A DNA stretch of 64,000 nt from Laetiporus sulphureus 93-53 (lineage: Eukaryota; Basidiomycota; Agaricomycetes; Polyporales; Laetiporaceae). Within the stretch, counting starts at the first letter, position 1, and each line of letters starts with the position of its first letter. The notes beneath the pieces are model-generated. The model was not told where the DNA came from and did no database searches. It saw only the letters and a program-made list of their open reading frames with translations. The position numbers were made by a program, and so were the translations under genes. The stretch lies in NCBI RefSeq assembly GCF_001632365.1, contig NW_024468519.1, positions 1 through 64,000 of the forward strand. Direction: 5' to 3'. This document shows positions 10,897 to 23,659 of the stretch, one piece after another.

Positions 10897-11538
10897 ACTC
10901 TGATGACAGTACTTAAATCTGTAGTCCCTTAAGGTCGACCTGCACCTCTTCTCGTCCTTGCAAGGCAACACTTGACGGCCCCGATACCGAGGCATTGACA
11001 CGAGCCTCTGTGAACTCCGGACCGTCAAGTCCGTCGAATTCCAGGAGGGCGTCATGGCATGCTCGTTTTCATCGTCGATCGTCGGTTGCTGTATGACGGC
11101 GAGCATGCGACGGCAGGCGTGGTTGTGTTGCCTGTGTTTTGTATGGCTACGACGACTGTACGCTTGGCATTTCCGCGAGTTCCCCCGCCCCCGCCTTCCC
11201 CTCACTCCTTAGATTCTCCTTCTTGGAAGTTAACTTGGAATAACTTATTACATCGTTGATTGTACTTCTACATATTTCGGCGCCCTAGATGCATGCCTGT
11301 CGTTGTCATTATCCACGCTCCTTTCCAGTCGTATAAAAATGTATATCCACTCTTTATTCCAGTGACTTCTGAGTGTCATCGCAACTGCGATCTGCTCAGC
11401 CACGCTTGAGCGCTAGTTGAGAGATAAGATAAGATGGGCCACCAATGTGCTTAATTGCCGCTGGTGCATGAAGGAGACCGATCTGCTTCGCGCTGAGCAC
11501 ACTTCTCGCTGCTTCGCCCACGAACCGGCTCTGCTCGC
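10897..11538. promoter_or_regulatory. Upstream region of SIN3
   Basis: 642 bp without a convincing gene. A TATA-like TATAAAAA lies at 11332-11339, about 200 bp before the SIN3 ATG, which would fit a promoter with a 5' UTR of roughly 150-170 nt. Confidence 0.45.
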
Positions 11539-14500
11539 ATGGATGCTCTCGACCCTCCACATGGCCTCGCAGTTCCGCCATCTGCAGCCCTGATCCAGCG
11601 CTCACCTGCCAGCAGTCCCCATCCACCTCCACCGCCACCACAGACGCGCCAACAACCAGCCCAGTCCGCTCGGCTGCACTCATCCTCCATTGCCTCACCT
11701 ATGCCAGGTCCGTTGCCGACCGACACGATGCGGCCACTTCACTATGCATCGCGCACGGCTTCTCCAAGGAATTCTATGAGAACACCGAGGCCTATGACAC
11801 CGCAGGTCGGGCCAGCCACGGAGGGTGAGAGCGCGGAGATTCTTGGGTCTGCGATGGGTCCGCGCTCGCCGGATTCTAACAGGCCACTGAATGTGACGGA
11901 TGCGCTGAGTTATCTCGATGCGGTCAAGATGCAGTTCCAGGACAAGCCTGACGTGTACAACCACTTCTTGGATATCATGAAGGATTTCAAGAGTCAGGTG
12001 TGAGTGTTGCCTTTTTGTTTGTGCTGGCGGACATACAGGCTATGTGTGCTGTGGCCCTGCGAGTGCATTCCTGGCGTTAAGTGTGCGACGTCGCGAACCG
12101 ATTCCCTCATGGTTTTTGCTATATTTGCTGTCTTTTTCTCCGTGGTCTGTGCGTATTGTTCTTCCCGTCTGTTCTAATACCATGATAGGATCGACACCCC
12201 AGGGGTTATTGAACGTGTCTCCATGCTATTCCATGGCAACCCGTATCTCATCCAAGGTTTCAACACGTTCCTGCCTCCGGGATATCGCATTGAGCTCTCG
12301 ACTGATCCACGCAATATGGATACCATCACAGTAACGACTCCAATGGGGATAATGACGCAGAATATCTCTGCATATGGTGCACCTGTGCGGATTCCTCGTG
12401 ATTCACTTGCGCCGGGATCGAGCGCGGTTCCATCCTTCCTTCAGCAGCCACCATTGGCCCTGCCTCCGCCACCGGTGCTGCCGGTCGGTATTGGCAACGG
12501 CTCTCGTCCTGCTACACCGTCCAGAATGCATGCCCTCGCTGCTGACTATAACTACACCTCGTCGGTAATGTTTCCGTCTCCCATGGCAGGATCGCAGACG
12601 ACCGCTGCGGCGTCCTTCCTCGGCAACCTGGCTAATCGGACATCTGAAGGCATTCCCACTGGAGAATTCAACCATGCTATACAGTTTTTGAATAAGATTA
12701 AGGTGCGCTTCGAGGCCGACCCAGAGACATACAAGCAGTTTTTGGAGATCCTGCACGCGTACCAGAAGGAGCACAAGCATTTGGAGGACGTACGTCACTT
12801 ACGATACCATTGCACACAGTTGCAGCTGACCTATCCGCTCCTAAGTCACAAGTCTATGCTCAGGTGCAAATGTTGTTCAAGAACGCGCCCGATCTCATGG
12901 AGGAATTCCGAGATTTCCTGCCGGAAGCCTTGGCGCCTGCTACACAATCTGTAGGGCTGGTGGGTATTCTCCCACATCCTACAGGCGGCCCTGGTGCGTG
13001 GTCACAAGGAGAAGCGTCAACGTCTACTGGCGAGAAGGGCAGAACGCCCACCAGGAGGAGAAAACGGGCTCCAGAAAAGGAAGTTCCAGGCGCACAGAAG
13101 ACAGTCGGCGGTCGAGTACGTGTATTTCTGTTCCCAAAGTTGCATCGTGTTAATGACATCCTTATTTGCAGACTGCGAAGCGACCGAAGGTTAACCAGAA
13201 ACCTGAACCGCAGTCGCCCAGATATTCAGGATATCCCCCACCGCCTTCTCCGCCTCTTGTTTATGCCCCTCAGAATCAAGCGGTAGCCGTGCTGCAGCAT
13301 CCTCAAGCAGGCATTGTCCCTCACCCCGCACAAATCACCGCCACACTGAATATGAACGGCGCACAAAACACAACTCAAGACGAGCTGATGTTCTTTGACC
13401 GTGCCAAGAAAGCCTTGGAGAATGGCGGGACGTATGAGGAGTTCCTGAAACTGCTCAATTTATTTGCAAGGGACGTGATCGACGCGAAGACCCTCATTGA
13501 CCGAGCGGAGATTTTCCTGGGCGAAGGCGAGCTGATGACCCAATTCAAAGAGTTGATGGGTTGGGACGATAGGCTTGGGAACATTGAATACGGTCCGCCC
13601 GGGAGCATTAGAACAGGTCCTCCGGACCCATTTGCACCGAGACTTCCGGACGACGGACAGGGCCCGAGCTATCGCCGTTTGCCCGAGTCGGTGGGTACTG
13701 TGTTCATGCAAATAGTATGGTCATCTGATCAGTAGGACAGGAGGTACGACTGGCATGCTCCGGGCGCCGTGAGCTGGAAAGATCCGTGCTCAATGATGAA
13801 TGGGTGTCCAACCCTACATGGGCTTCAGAGGAGTCCGGATTCGTTGCGCATAAAAAGAACACCTTTGAGGATCTGCTGTTCAGAAGCGAGGAAGAGAGGC
13901 ACGAGTTCCAAGTGCATATTGAAGGGCTCGCACGAACCATCCTCGTGTTAGAAGGGCTTGACGCTCGCATTGACGAGATGTCTGCTGAAGAGCGCTCACA
14001 ATTCAAACTGAAGCCCGGTCTGGGAGGCTCGTGCCCCGCTATCTATGAACGCACTATCCGAAGAATCTATGGCCGCGATGGCGCCACTGAAGTGTTGAAG
14101 GCGCTTCAAGAATGTCCTGCGGTCGCCGTTCCTGTGGTCCTCAAGCGGCTAAAGCAGAAGGATGAGGAATGGCGGCGCGCACAGCGGGAGTGGAACAAGA
14201 CTTGGAGGGAAATAGATTCGAAGAACTTCTACAAGGCTCTTGACCACCAGGGACTAATGTTCAAGGCCAACGACAAGAAGAATATCACTGCCAAGTTCTT
14301 CGTCCAGGACATAGCGTCTATCAAAGACTCTCAGGAGAAGGTCCGCGAAGCTGAAGAAGGACTTTCCTGGGCAAAGGGCAGCTTGGGCTGTCAGCTCGAC
14401 TACAATTTCTCGGACGCAAGCGTCTTGCAAGACTCCCTCAAGCTGATATTATCCTTCTTGGACCATTCTATGTCGCAATACAGCCCGGCGGAACGTAGAA

Positions 14501-16205
14501 GTATCGAGCGCTTCTTGCATTCATTCGTTCCGACGTTATTCATGTTCGCACCCCAAGGTTTCGACTCCGCTTGCGGGCCCTTACAGCCGGGACACGAGGA
14601 CGAGGTAGGCGACGATTTAGCGGATGGGGATGGAGCAGATGACTCGACAAAGTCTGGCCGTGATCGCAGCGGCAAACGGCAAACCAGCGGCGGCCAGTCT
14701 GTAGGCGTGCCGCCAGGGGATTTGAGGAAGAGACTACTGAAGACTGCCCAGGACAGATCGCCGAGAAACCGTCCACAACCCTTGTTCTCTAGGTCGGCTG
14801 CACTTTCGAGGTCAGCATCCCCGGTTCCAAGCGATGGCCAGCCGCCGACGGCTAAGGCTAAGGGTTCAAGACTGAACAAGGAGCTAGACATGAATAACGA
14901 GCACCTCTACACAGACGATATCTGGATCAGGGAAGCTGTTATTGATTCGACGATTGCCGTGGGTGATACCCGCATCATGAGACGATCCTTCTTCGCGAAC
15001 ACGACTTTCTACACGTTATTGCGCCTCTTGCAGGTATGCCGTCACAATCGCTTTGAGCCGATGAATGATTGACGCTCTTGTCTAAGCTGCTCTATTCACG
15101 GCTACTGATCTGCAAGGAAATAGGAGCACGACTTGCGGCTGAGAAGCATGCCTCATTACTTGCTAATAATGTCGCAGTGCAGCTGGGATTGGACGAGCCA
15201 AACGGACCTCCGGCCATCCTTGCACAAGCCTTAGAGGCAGTCGGAGAGGTTCGTGCGGGAGAAGAGCCCAACGTGCTATATTTGTATATGCTGGACGCAT
15301 GTGAGAAGGTGTTCGACAGTGAGCTAGACCAGGCGACCTTTGAAGAGCACATGCGGTGGTTTTTTGGCACAAAGGTGCGGGCTAGAGCACACGAGACAGA
15401 ATCCAGCTAATGGTCATCCTCAGGCTTACCATGTATTCACCCTGGATCGAATCATCACCGCCGTTGTGAAACAGGTATGTCCCCGGGCTGTATTTGGTTT
15501 TGAATTATGCGGTGACAACTCGACGAAGGTACAAACCATTATGGCGGACAACAAATGCCAAGAATTATGGTATTTGCTACAACGATCGCGAGGCGAGAAC
15601 AGCCTCACCTTGCACGACGCTATCAGATATAGAAGGGAAGCGGAGCGTCATGTGGGATCAGACGATAACCTCTATAGGGTCGACTGGGTGGGTCGCTAAC
15701 TTGAAATGCGTGGTCAGTATCTGATGTGTACCTCTCAGGACGGCCAATCGAAGCGGCTGCTGGTGCAGCTGGTCGGGGCTACTGATCCCAGTGTGGAGCA
15801 TGAGCGAACGGCTCGGGGGCGCTGGAAGGAATACGTCGCGACGTATGTAATGGAGTATCCGACCGAATGGATGCCAGCAAGACGTGCATCGGGAATGCCT
15901 CTATTTTTGAAGAGGTGCGTAGCAGCTATTTCGGTGCGTGTGCGGAACGGGCCCGATTGACCAGTATTTATAGGTGCGTGATGGACGCCGCCCAGAAGGG
16001 CGAGGCGGTTGCGCGGGTGGGGATGCTGCGGGTGGTCGTGCGGACGGGCACGCACAAGTTGTTGTACGAGGCGGGGGGCGAGGACGTGGTGTGGCGACGG
16101 CGTGGGGCAGAGGAAGAGGCGGCCCTTCGACGGCGGGCAGCTGTCCGGGGGGACGAGCGGCAGCGGTGGCTCAGCCGGCAGGGATGGGGGTCCGTGGGAG
16201 CGTAG
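11539..16205 (+). CDS. SIN3: SIN3 transcriptional corepressor
   Basis: This is the scaffold of the Sin3/Rpd3 histone deacetylase complex in the nucleus. Paired amphipathic helix domains appear in order. PAH1 is [19 protein letters not shown], continued after an intron (12000-12188) by [23 protein letters not shown]2 includes [20 protein letters not shown] and the spliced [22 protein letters not shown]3 is around [20 protein letters not shown]. The Sin3 HDAC-interaction domain follows (from SYRRLPES through the block after 13786, with [20 protein letters not shown]). The conserved C-terminal region includes [20 protein letters not shown] and [14 protein letters not shown]. The N-terminus is Pro/Ser-rich. 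It has many short introns. The stop at 16203-16205 follows a basic Arg-rich tail. The full domain order is present and I see no break. Confidence 0.95.
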
Positions 16206-16454
16206 CGCTATGTATAGTATGCCTATTAATAGGAGCCAGTGCGGATTATGGGTGACATAGGAGGACTAAACCGGGATAATTATCATTTTGTTGGTCAATC
16301 AGCCTGTTCCCGTTTGGATGCTATCCTCCCTCGCGTATATCATCTCCTTCCCTTCCTCCCCCTCCAGGCCAAGCTTTGCCATCGTCGACGACGACGGCGA
16401 CGACGATCTTGCGCTCATCTCGGCGTGCGATCCGCCAAGCGGCACTACGCCTGC

Positions 16455-18430
16455 ATGGCCAAGCCTGCTAAGTTCTCCGCCCCTGCGCCGTCCCCGCGTT
16501 CGCTGCCGCGTGTATCACGACAGCATCAACCATCCCCCCGACGCCAGCCTGCATCTCTCCCATCGCCCTCCTCGTCGCTCCTTGCGCTGTTCGCGACTGT
16601 CGCTGCATCTGCCTCTACTGTCGACGGTCATCCTCTTCCCACGCGCTCACCCCCGCCTGATTTTCTGTGTCCCCAATTCGGCTGCGCTGCAGCAACCCCC
16701 TCCCCAGCGCCTGCTCGAGACGTTGACGAATCCTCGCAGGGGGCGTCTTCGTCAGCGACGGCAGCATCCTCTTCCATCAGAGCTCAGTATGCTAGGAGTG
16801 TCTCCGTTGCCGACAAATATGTCTCATACTCTGATGGCCGATGGCGCAAAACAGATGTCTGGACACTGTATGGCTCAACATTCTGCTCAGTAAGTGACTT
16901 TTTCGACCAAGTGCCAGGCACGTCATGACGATTTTCCAGGATGGCATCTGCTCCGCAACACCAACAGCCACTACCACTATAGTTGAGACCATGTCTGCCT
17001 CGGTCACTTCGACTGCCACAGGGGTGATAGGCACCAATGCCGCAGACAATGTGTCCGAAGACATCGATACGTTGCCATCAGGATGGACCAAGGAATCCCA
17101 TACAGATCCATATACTCCCGTAATCATCACGTTGTCTGTCGTCCTCGCGATTATGATCTGCGTGACCATCATTTCCTGCGTGTTTTGGAGGCGACGTGCA
17201 AAACGGCTGAAGGATCCGGAGAGAAGAACACGGCGGGCGGATGGAGCAGTGGATGATGACACACGGGAGTGGAAGCGATTTCGGTCACAGCAAAGGCTAT
17301 GGGCCAGGGCCACTGCGAGATGGAAGGCAAACGTGCGACAATCGGCACGTCGGCGCAAGAAACAAACCGCGTCCAGGGACGCTGATCCGCGGCTATCAAC
17401 TGAATCATTAACCAGAGACTCGTCGAGCTCGTTGCGCCGCTCTCACGCCGAATCTATCTCTTCGGCGCGTAGTGGGGCCGCCAGTAGTGGGGTTTCTTTA
17501 CAGGAATCCAACTATGCCACACAGCGATCAACATTCACAGATTCTGCTTATCCGCGTCGACCTACTCCCCCTGCCTATCCATCAAACGATGTCGATGTGT
17601 CAATAGAACGGGGGGCTCTCTCTCATCAGGTGTCATCCCTTGAATTATCGTTCGGGCGAAATGCTCCGCCTGCACTGCCATTTAACTCTTCTGCATCTGC
17701 ATCAGCTGGCCCTGTGGATGGACCGCTTCCATACGAAGGATCTCCTCACGCAGGGCATCTAGCCACGGATGATAAGGCTGTGCTTGCACACATGGCGTCT
17801 CTTGCAAGCGCCCCACCGTCTGCAGATCCCTCGGCCGCCGACGCGCTCCCAGATTCGTCAGCGCTCTATGCGTCAGTGCCTCCACTTGACGATGAGTTCG
17901 AACCTTTGCCACGCTGCCTGCAAGTTGTCGATTGCGATGCCAACGTCGACGTGCAAGCCTCCGGTAGCCGGAGAAGCCTATTGCCGATGCCTCCACATCC
18001 TGGCGCTGCTTGCCCACCATCTCCACATAACATTTTGTATATTCCTCCTCCACCAGAGAAGGCCCGCCTTGTGGCGCCTACATTTTACGAATATCCTGTA
18101 TCATTCGAGGAGGATGTACTCGGAGTCGAGCCCGAGGCAGGCCCTTCCGCGCCTCCATTTGAAGAAACTCAATGTCCTGCCGCTAGCGCGCCGCCGCTGG
18201 AGCTCGGTTATGGCACGGAAGATGTGGGCGTGCAGCCATCCGCTCCCCCCGCTGATTCAGAACCCGACGCGGTGAGAATAACAGGCATGGATGTCGCGGG
18301 AAGTTCTGGTGGTGTAGGTGCTCCGCCCTCAAGCGTCGAGCAGTCGCTGTCGCTTCACAGGGTCGCGAGCCACCATCTTTCGGAGCATGCGTCGATTTGG
18401 CACACCAGTCCGCCTCGCTATCTTCCATAG
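16455..18430 (+). CDS. Single-pass membrane protein with PPxY and PSAP motifs
   Basis: Two exons: 16455-16889 and 16940-18430. The ATG at 16455 opens MAKPAKFSAPAPSPRSLPRV. A hydrophobic stretch (SSLLALFATVAASAS) near residue 50 could be a signal sequence. A Ser/Thr-rich presumably external region follows, and then one clear transmembrane helix (PVIITLSVVLAIMICVTIIS) followed by a stop-transfer cluster WRRRAKR. The long cytosolic tail is basic, then Pro/Ser-rich. It carries PPAY (17567-17578) and two PSAP motifs (near 18143 and 18236). PPxY binds Nedd4/Rsp5 WW domains and PSAP binds the ESCRT-I subunit Vps23/TSG101 in known systems; a trafficking or adaptor role is inferred from that. No catalytic domain is visible and I do not recognise a named family. 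Confidence 0.7.
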
Positions 18431-19014
18431 TACGCGAAGGATTGGTGCCTGCCTCGCGCCGCATATTCGAGGCATTGGGACGAGTTGTAAGCTATTGATG
18501 CTGTTCTGTGTCTGTCTGCTTTATCATGTGCTACGCTTTGGAGTAAGGGTTGTGATATCAGGCATGCGTGCGGTTTTGTATGTGCGCGCTGTTATTGTTC
18601 TTTGGATAGCTACCAGCAATTTCATCAGTACTTAGGAGTGTTAAATACGCAATATCGCATTAATGAATCCATATGCCAATCCGTGCCCTCTCTACTGGTG
18701 GAAGGACTTCGATAAGATTTTCGAAGTTCAAGACGCGAGTGTTGTGTATAAATATCGCTGCCAATATTCACGCGATCCTCCGTCCCGGCGCACAATATTG
18801 GTAATGGTGTAGTTCCACTCTGTGGCCAGACCAGCCTTGATTAGGAAGGTGTCGTGGTTCGTGGTAATCCGAAAAGCTCATAGTGAAGTCTTATGAAGAT
18901 GGAATATGTCATATACATATCGAATTCTGGAGTACAAATGTAGAATGTTCATAGATTGTCCACATCGCCATGATGATACAGATGCGGTCATCTAGCTGGC
19001 TACGGTTCCTTGTT
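18431..19014. other. Convergent 3' region
   Basis: 584 bp between two converging genes, AT-rich towards its right half. I see no coding frame, tRNA or repeat in it. It presumably contains both 3' UTRs. Confidence 0.5.
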
Positions 19015-20961
19015 TTAGCGAACGTCCAGCTCGAGCTCCGATGAGCTGGCAGGGGCCGTGATATGAAGTGTCAACTTCGGCGACCGCTTGAGACCGTGAG
19101 TTGCCTGATGATGAATTTCTCCCTGTCGCGCATGGTGTGGCACAGCATGTGCGTGTAGAAGCTCCGCCGCACGGTCGGAGCCTTCCTTTGAATAATGTGG
19201 CTCCAGTGGCATGGTTCGCGAAGCCTCTGGAGAAGGTCTCGGAACATCTATTTTCTCCGCAATGAGCTTGACTGAGCGGCTCCTTTTAAACACATTTAGA
19301 AGCCTTGCTTTCTTCTTGCCATGCGTTGGATGGAGCAATCCAGGGGAGCACGAGAACCTTAGCGGGGTGAGTGTCATCTCGCTAGGGATGATCGTCTGTT
19401 GGGTCTCGGCCAAGTTGTCGTGTACGAAATACTCGAACTGCCATCTGAGGACTAGCGGTGCCTGATGAGGTTGAAGATCGAAGAACTCTACACCATGAAC
19501 ACTATAAACACCGTTCGAATCGACAGTCAGCACAGCCTGCTGCGATATATAGTCCTTCGGGTCATCGCCCGCAACTCTCAGCGTACGTAGAACGGGCTGC
19601 CTGTCAGGATCACCTGTTTGGAATGTGAATACTTGTCGAGTCGTAGGCTTGAAGTCAGCGAGACCAAAGGTAAGAGCATTGACTAGTCCGGTATCTTGCT
19701 CAACTTTGCTGCGATCGACGGTGTATCCCATTAGTGTGAAAGTCGGACGAACAGCACCAGAACCTTCCTGGTCAATCCAGAGCTCGATGCGAATGTCCCG
19801 AAGCCAGCCCAGGATTCCAGGCAACGGGGGCGCTTCGCATCCGCTGGGGGAGGGGGAGGCAAGAGGACTCGAGATATGGCAAGAGCGAATAGATCGGAGA
19901 GACCGTACAGATCGCACGGATCGAGCGGACGTGGTCGTAGAACTAGAGTCGGTGCGACGATGCGCTACGACAGGTATGTCAAAAGCACCACCAATAGGCG
20001 TCACAGGCTCAGAGGTAGGTGCGGTGGCGTCCGATTCACGAAGGGAGTTCCCGGAAGTGATGTTGCCTGACTGCATCGGAGAGCAGCTCCGAGACTTGTA
20101 AATGCGCCTCAATCCGAGGCGGCCTCTGTCGCTCTTGGCGGGTGAGGAGTTTGCGCTATTCGTGACGATTGAGGGAGAAGGCGAGAACACTGACCCAGAA
20201 CCAAATAGCGTCCTGGACAGGCTCGACGACGAGCGAGAGGCGCCACTGTAATGCGGGGTCAACCCAAGACAAGCGCCACCATTCGGCGCAACATTCTCTG
20301 CAAATCCGGTGTTCTGCATACGAGACGGAGACGGAGAAATTACGAAGTAAGCTGACATCGGTGAGCCCGCGGGTGATATCGTGACGGAGCCTGTAGGGGA
20401 GACAGTTGGAGACACTGGCAGAGAGTCTTGCCCTGGACCCACTGAAGAAGCGGCAGAAAATTTGTCGTACACGGAGGGAGGTACTAGGAAGGCGTCAACA
20501 GTAAAATCGGAGTCGCCAGTAGCAGACGGCAATCCTTGCTCATAAAAGCCGTTGTTCGGCTCCGCAGGAGATATTTGAGCCATAGGTGAATCACAGCTGG
20601 AAGTCCCTGGAGTGCAACGACTGTTCTCTTTGCTGTCAAATTCCACGCCGTGCAGAGGTGTTCTAGATGCAGTATCAAGAGTGCTCTTGATGCAATCGAG
20701 GCTGGTTCCTTTACTGCCGGCGTCCATATGGTAGAACCCCGACACCGGCTCTTCTTTCTGGCTATCCACATGGTTCACTTCTTGATAGATACCGCTATCC
20801 AAGAGTATTGGAATCTCTCCGAAGCTCGATAGAGCGAAGATGGCATCAGCATCGAGCGAAGGAGACGGACTGGGCGGAGAGAGGAATGCCAGAGCCTGCA
20901 GGGCTGGCCAGTTTGCAGGCTGGCGGCCAGCACCAGTCGCATCATGAGCAGTCGCGTGCAT
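19015..20961 (-). CDS. Unrecognised 648-aa basidiomycete protein
   Basis: A single uninterrupted frame from ATG at 20961 to the stop at 19015, unusual here because most neighbours have several introns. The first ~370 residues are low complexity, Ser/Pro-rich, with a short repeated run ARSVRSVRSLRSIRS near residue 350. The C-terminal ~230 residues look folded: GILGWLRDIRIELWIDQEG, then a beta-rich stretch (TFTLMGYTVDRSK...RQVFTFQTGD...VYSVHGVEFFDLQP), ending with a basic segment KKKARLLNVFKRSRS. No transmembrane helix or signal peptide was found. I do not recognise the domain. A regulatory protein with a disordered phosphorylatable N-terminus is plausible but unproved. It is divergent from ALG9. 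Confidence 0.75.
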   Translation of the reverse strand: MHATAHDATGAGRQPANWPALQALAFLSPPSPSPSLDADAIFALSSFGEIPILLDSGIYQEVNHVDSQKEEPVSGFYHMDAGSKGTSLDCIKSTLDTASRTPLHGVEFDSKENSRCTPGTSSCDSPMAQISPAEPNNGFYEQGLPSATGDSDFTVDAFLVPPSVYDKFSAASSVGPGQDSLPVSPTVSPTGSVTISPAGSPMSAYFVISPSPSRMQNTGFAENVAPNGGACLGLTPHYSGASRSSSSLSRTLFGSGSVFSPSPSIVTNSANSSPAKSDRGRLGLRRIYKSRSCSPMQSGNITSGNSLRESDATAPTSEPVTPIGGAFDIPVVAHRRTDSSSTTTSARSVRSVRSLRSIRSCHISSPLASPSPSGCEAPPLPGILGWLRDIRIELWIDQEGSGAVRPTFTLMGYTVDRSKVEQDTGLVNALTFGLADFKPTTRQVFTFQTGDPDRQPVLRTLRVAGDDPKDYISQQAVLTVDSNGVYSVHGVEFFDLQPHQAPLVLRWQFEYFVHDNLAETQQTIIPSEMTLTPLRFSCSPGLLHPTHGKKKARLLNVFKRSRSVKLIAEKIDVPRPSPEASRTMPLEPHYSKEGSDRAAELLHAHAVPHHARQGEIHHQATHGLKRSPKLTLHITAPASSSELELDVR

Positions 20962-21222
20962 TATTAGGAGTGGAATTAATGTAGATGGAAAACAAACAAC
21001 GAATGTGGTATGGACTGCCTGCAGCGTTCTGTTTGAGGGCGGAGTGGCGCGACGCGTCGTCGCGGTTCGCGTCTGCGATCACATGACCGATTCGGCCTCG
21101 GCGCCGGCGAACGACGTCCGTGGCACGCCTGTACTTGCTGCTCTTCGCTGACAGCCTGGCACTTGTCTCATTCTCGCCATCGCCCATGAACTGTTCGTCA
21201 GTCGAAGAGATTGCCACATAGA
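20962..21222. promoter_or_regulatory. Divergent promoter, 648-aa gene / ALG9
   Basis: 261 bp hold both start regions. The middle is GC-rich with several CG-containing words (GACGCGTCGTCGCGG near 21050). No TATA box was seen. Confidence 0.4.
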
Positions 21223-23659
21223 ATGTCATCCAATGTCCAGACGATCCGCTTCGCCCGCCTAAAGCCCAAGCAACCTGCACCGGCCCCGACGAAGCCCAAG
21301 AACAGACATGCTGGCATCCTGCAGGACCAGCTGCGTAGGTGGGTAGAGAGCAGTGGTCATGAGCCGTGCTTATTCATGTGCCTTGCTAGGTCGCAGAAGG
21401 CACCATGGTGTCCGAGCTTTTCCGTGGCTTTCAGGATATTCCTCCTGATCCGAGTCGCTGGAGCAATGTATTCAAACATCCAGGATTGCGATGAGGGTGC
21501 GTCGATCCGCAAGGCTATCCGTGCATTGAGAAATCTGAACTAATACAACATTTACTCAGTATTCAATTTCTGGGAGCCGTTGCATTATTTGGATCGAGGG
21601 TATGGTTTCCAGACTTGGGAGACATCGCCGATATACGCCATCCGGAGCTGGGCATACGTCTTGCTGCATTTGTTCCCCTCCAAATTTACGATCTTTCTAG
21701 CTGGTCCAGAGAAGGTAGCTCATCCTTCGTGCTACCGGTGCCAGATCTCAGGAGTAACTGATCTGTACAATCTACATAGCGACCGGCTTTCTTTGCGGTT
21801 CGGGTTCTCCTGGCTGTCATGTCCTCGGTCAGCGAGGCGTACGTGTATCGGGCAGCTGTAGACAAAATCAACTACAGAATGGGACGTTACATGCTCTTCA
21901 TGATGCTCCTCAGCGCTGGGATGTGGACCGCATCGACTGGTAGCTCCACCCTTATCATTGGCTGTGCATGTGTTTACAATATCTTTCTAGCTTTCCTTCC
22001 GTCAACCTTCGCAATGTATGCGAACGCCATCGCGTTCGCCCATGTGATGGAGCCGACCAGCAACACAAACTTGCGCCGCACCCTGTTCGCTACTCTGGCT
22101 TTCGCGACGGGCGCCATAGTCGGTTGGCCCTTCTCGATCGCGGTGGCCATCCCCTTCGTTCTGGAGGAGCTTTTCATGTATGGTGTCGACAAGGTCACCT
22201 CGGAGAACCGGATATCCTGGGTTTTCGCTCGATGGATGAGGATGCTCATGTGTACGGCCATTGCTGCTTTGGTCTTCGTACGTGTGACTGTTATCTCCCA
22301 TTCTCTTTTCTCACCTGTCATCTAGGTACCGGTGACTGCGCTAGACACGGTTTTCTACGGCAAACTCACCATTGTTCCGTGGAACATCATCAAGTATAAC
22401 GTGTTCCCCGACGAGAAGCACGGACCCAACCTCTACGGCACCGAGCCGGCCAGCTTCTACCTGCACAATCTTATCCTTAACTTCAATGTCATCCTCCCGC
22501 TCGCATTTGCATCTATTCCTGCACTTGCTATCACCTATGTGGTCAACCGCAAGCGTCTGGGCGAGCGTACAATATACGTGGATCAGACTTCTCCTTACAG
22601 GTTGATGGTGATGAGGCTTGCACCGGTGTATCTCTGGACGGCGATCATGACAATGCAGCCTCACAAGGAGGAGCGCTTCATGTTCCCTATCTATCCATTA
22701 ATCTGTTTCAATGCGGCCGTAACGGTGTATCTGATGAGGGGTTGGCTGGAGACTGCGTTTGTCGCTATGACGCAATCGCCGTACCGTGTAAGTGTACTTA
22801 CGAGCCTAAACGAGCTTGAAGCTAACGCGAGGAACTTTCCAGGCTTCTCGCTCTGCGCTCTTCAGCCGCTTCACATTATCGATCTTGACCACCGCTAGCA
22901 TACTGTCCTTCTCGCGGGTTATGACGCAGTGGAAGTACTACCATGCACCACTCTCCGTGTATCATCACCTGGAAGCGAACGAAATCCCGCGCATTCTCAA
23001 CACTACTGGGCTCGTCTATCTCCCGTACGCTACGGATAAGGAGTTGTCTCTGGATGAGCAGGACGAACAGCCGCGGATTGACCCCGCGCTGATACACAAG
23101 CTGGGTTTGCATCTGTGCATCGGCAAAGAATGGTATCGTTTCCCCGGACACTATCTTGTTCCGGATGGCGTGCGGGTGGATTGGATCAAGAGTGAGTTTG
23201 ATGGGATGCTGCCCACGCATTTCAAGGAAACGCCGTGGCAATGGGGCTTGCCCGCTAGGGTCCAAGGTACCAGAGCTATTCCTGCAGGACTCAATGACCT
23301 GAATGAAGAGGCACCCGAACTCTATGTACGTACAGTTTTCCTTGTCAATCATGTGAGTGGACTGATGCGGATGGGTTCAGGTGGACGTCGCCTCATGTGA
23401 TTACCTCGTCGATCTTGACTTCCCCCTTCACCCGGTGGAATCGGTTCATGAACCCCGTTACGTTATTGATGATTTGATATGGGATCGGGTTGCATGCTTC
23501 CCATTCCTGGACGCGCGGCACTCGTCGACGCTGACGAGGATACTTTGGATGCCGGGCGCTCATTGGCAAGAGTCGAACGAGTACGGCGACTACTGCTTGC
23601 TAAGGAACCGGGAGAATGTGAAGAGGATAGAAGAGAAGGTGATGCAATCTCAACGATGA
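21223..23659 (+). CDS. ALG9: Alpha-1,2-mannosyltransferase ALG9
   Basis: A multi-pass ER glycosyltransferase of family GT22 that adds alpha-1,2-mannoses to the lumenal dolichol-linked oligosaccharide during N-glycan assembly. The start at 21223 gives MSSNVQTIRFARLKPK. The conserved N-terminal block follows splicing: FNFWEPLHYLDRGYGFQTWE, then SPIYAIRSWAYVLLH. Many hydrophobic helices follow, with the family blocks GWPFSIAVAIPF and, late in the protein, MQPHKEERFMFPIYPLI. The C-terminal lumenal part ends in exon 23381-23659. At least seven exons are present, all with consistent GT-AG junctions, and no frame is broken. PIG-B and ALG12 are related GT22 enzymes, but the EPLHYL and HKEERF context and length fit ALG9 best. 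Confidence 0.9.

Noticed and set aside
12860..14891. Long minus-strand frames within SIN3
   Set aside because: They overlap well-conserved SIN3 exons and have no motif of their own.
19870..19935. Possible CRISPR-like or satellite repeat (GATCG-type units)
   Set aside because: It is the coding sequence for a short ARSVRS repeat inside the 648-aa protein, not an array.
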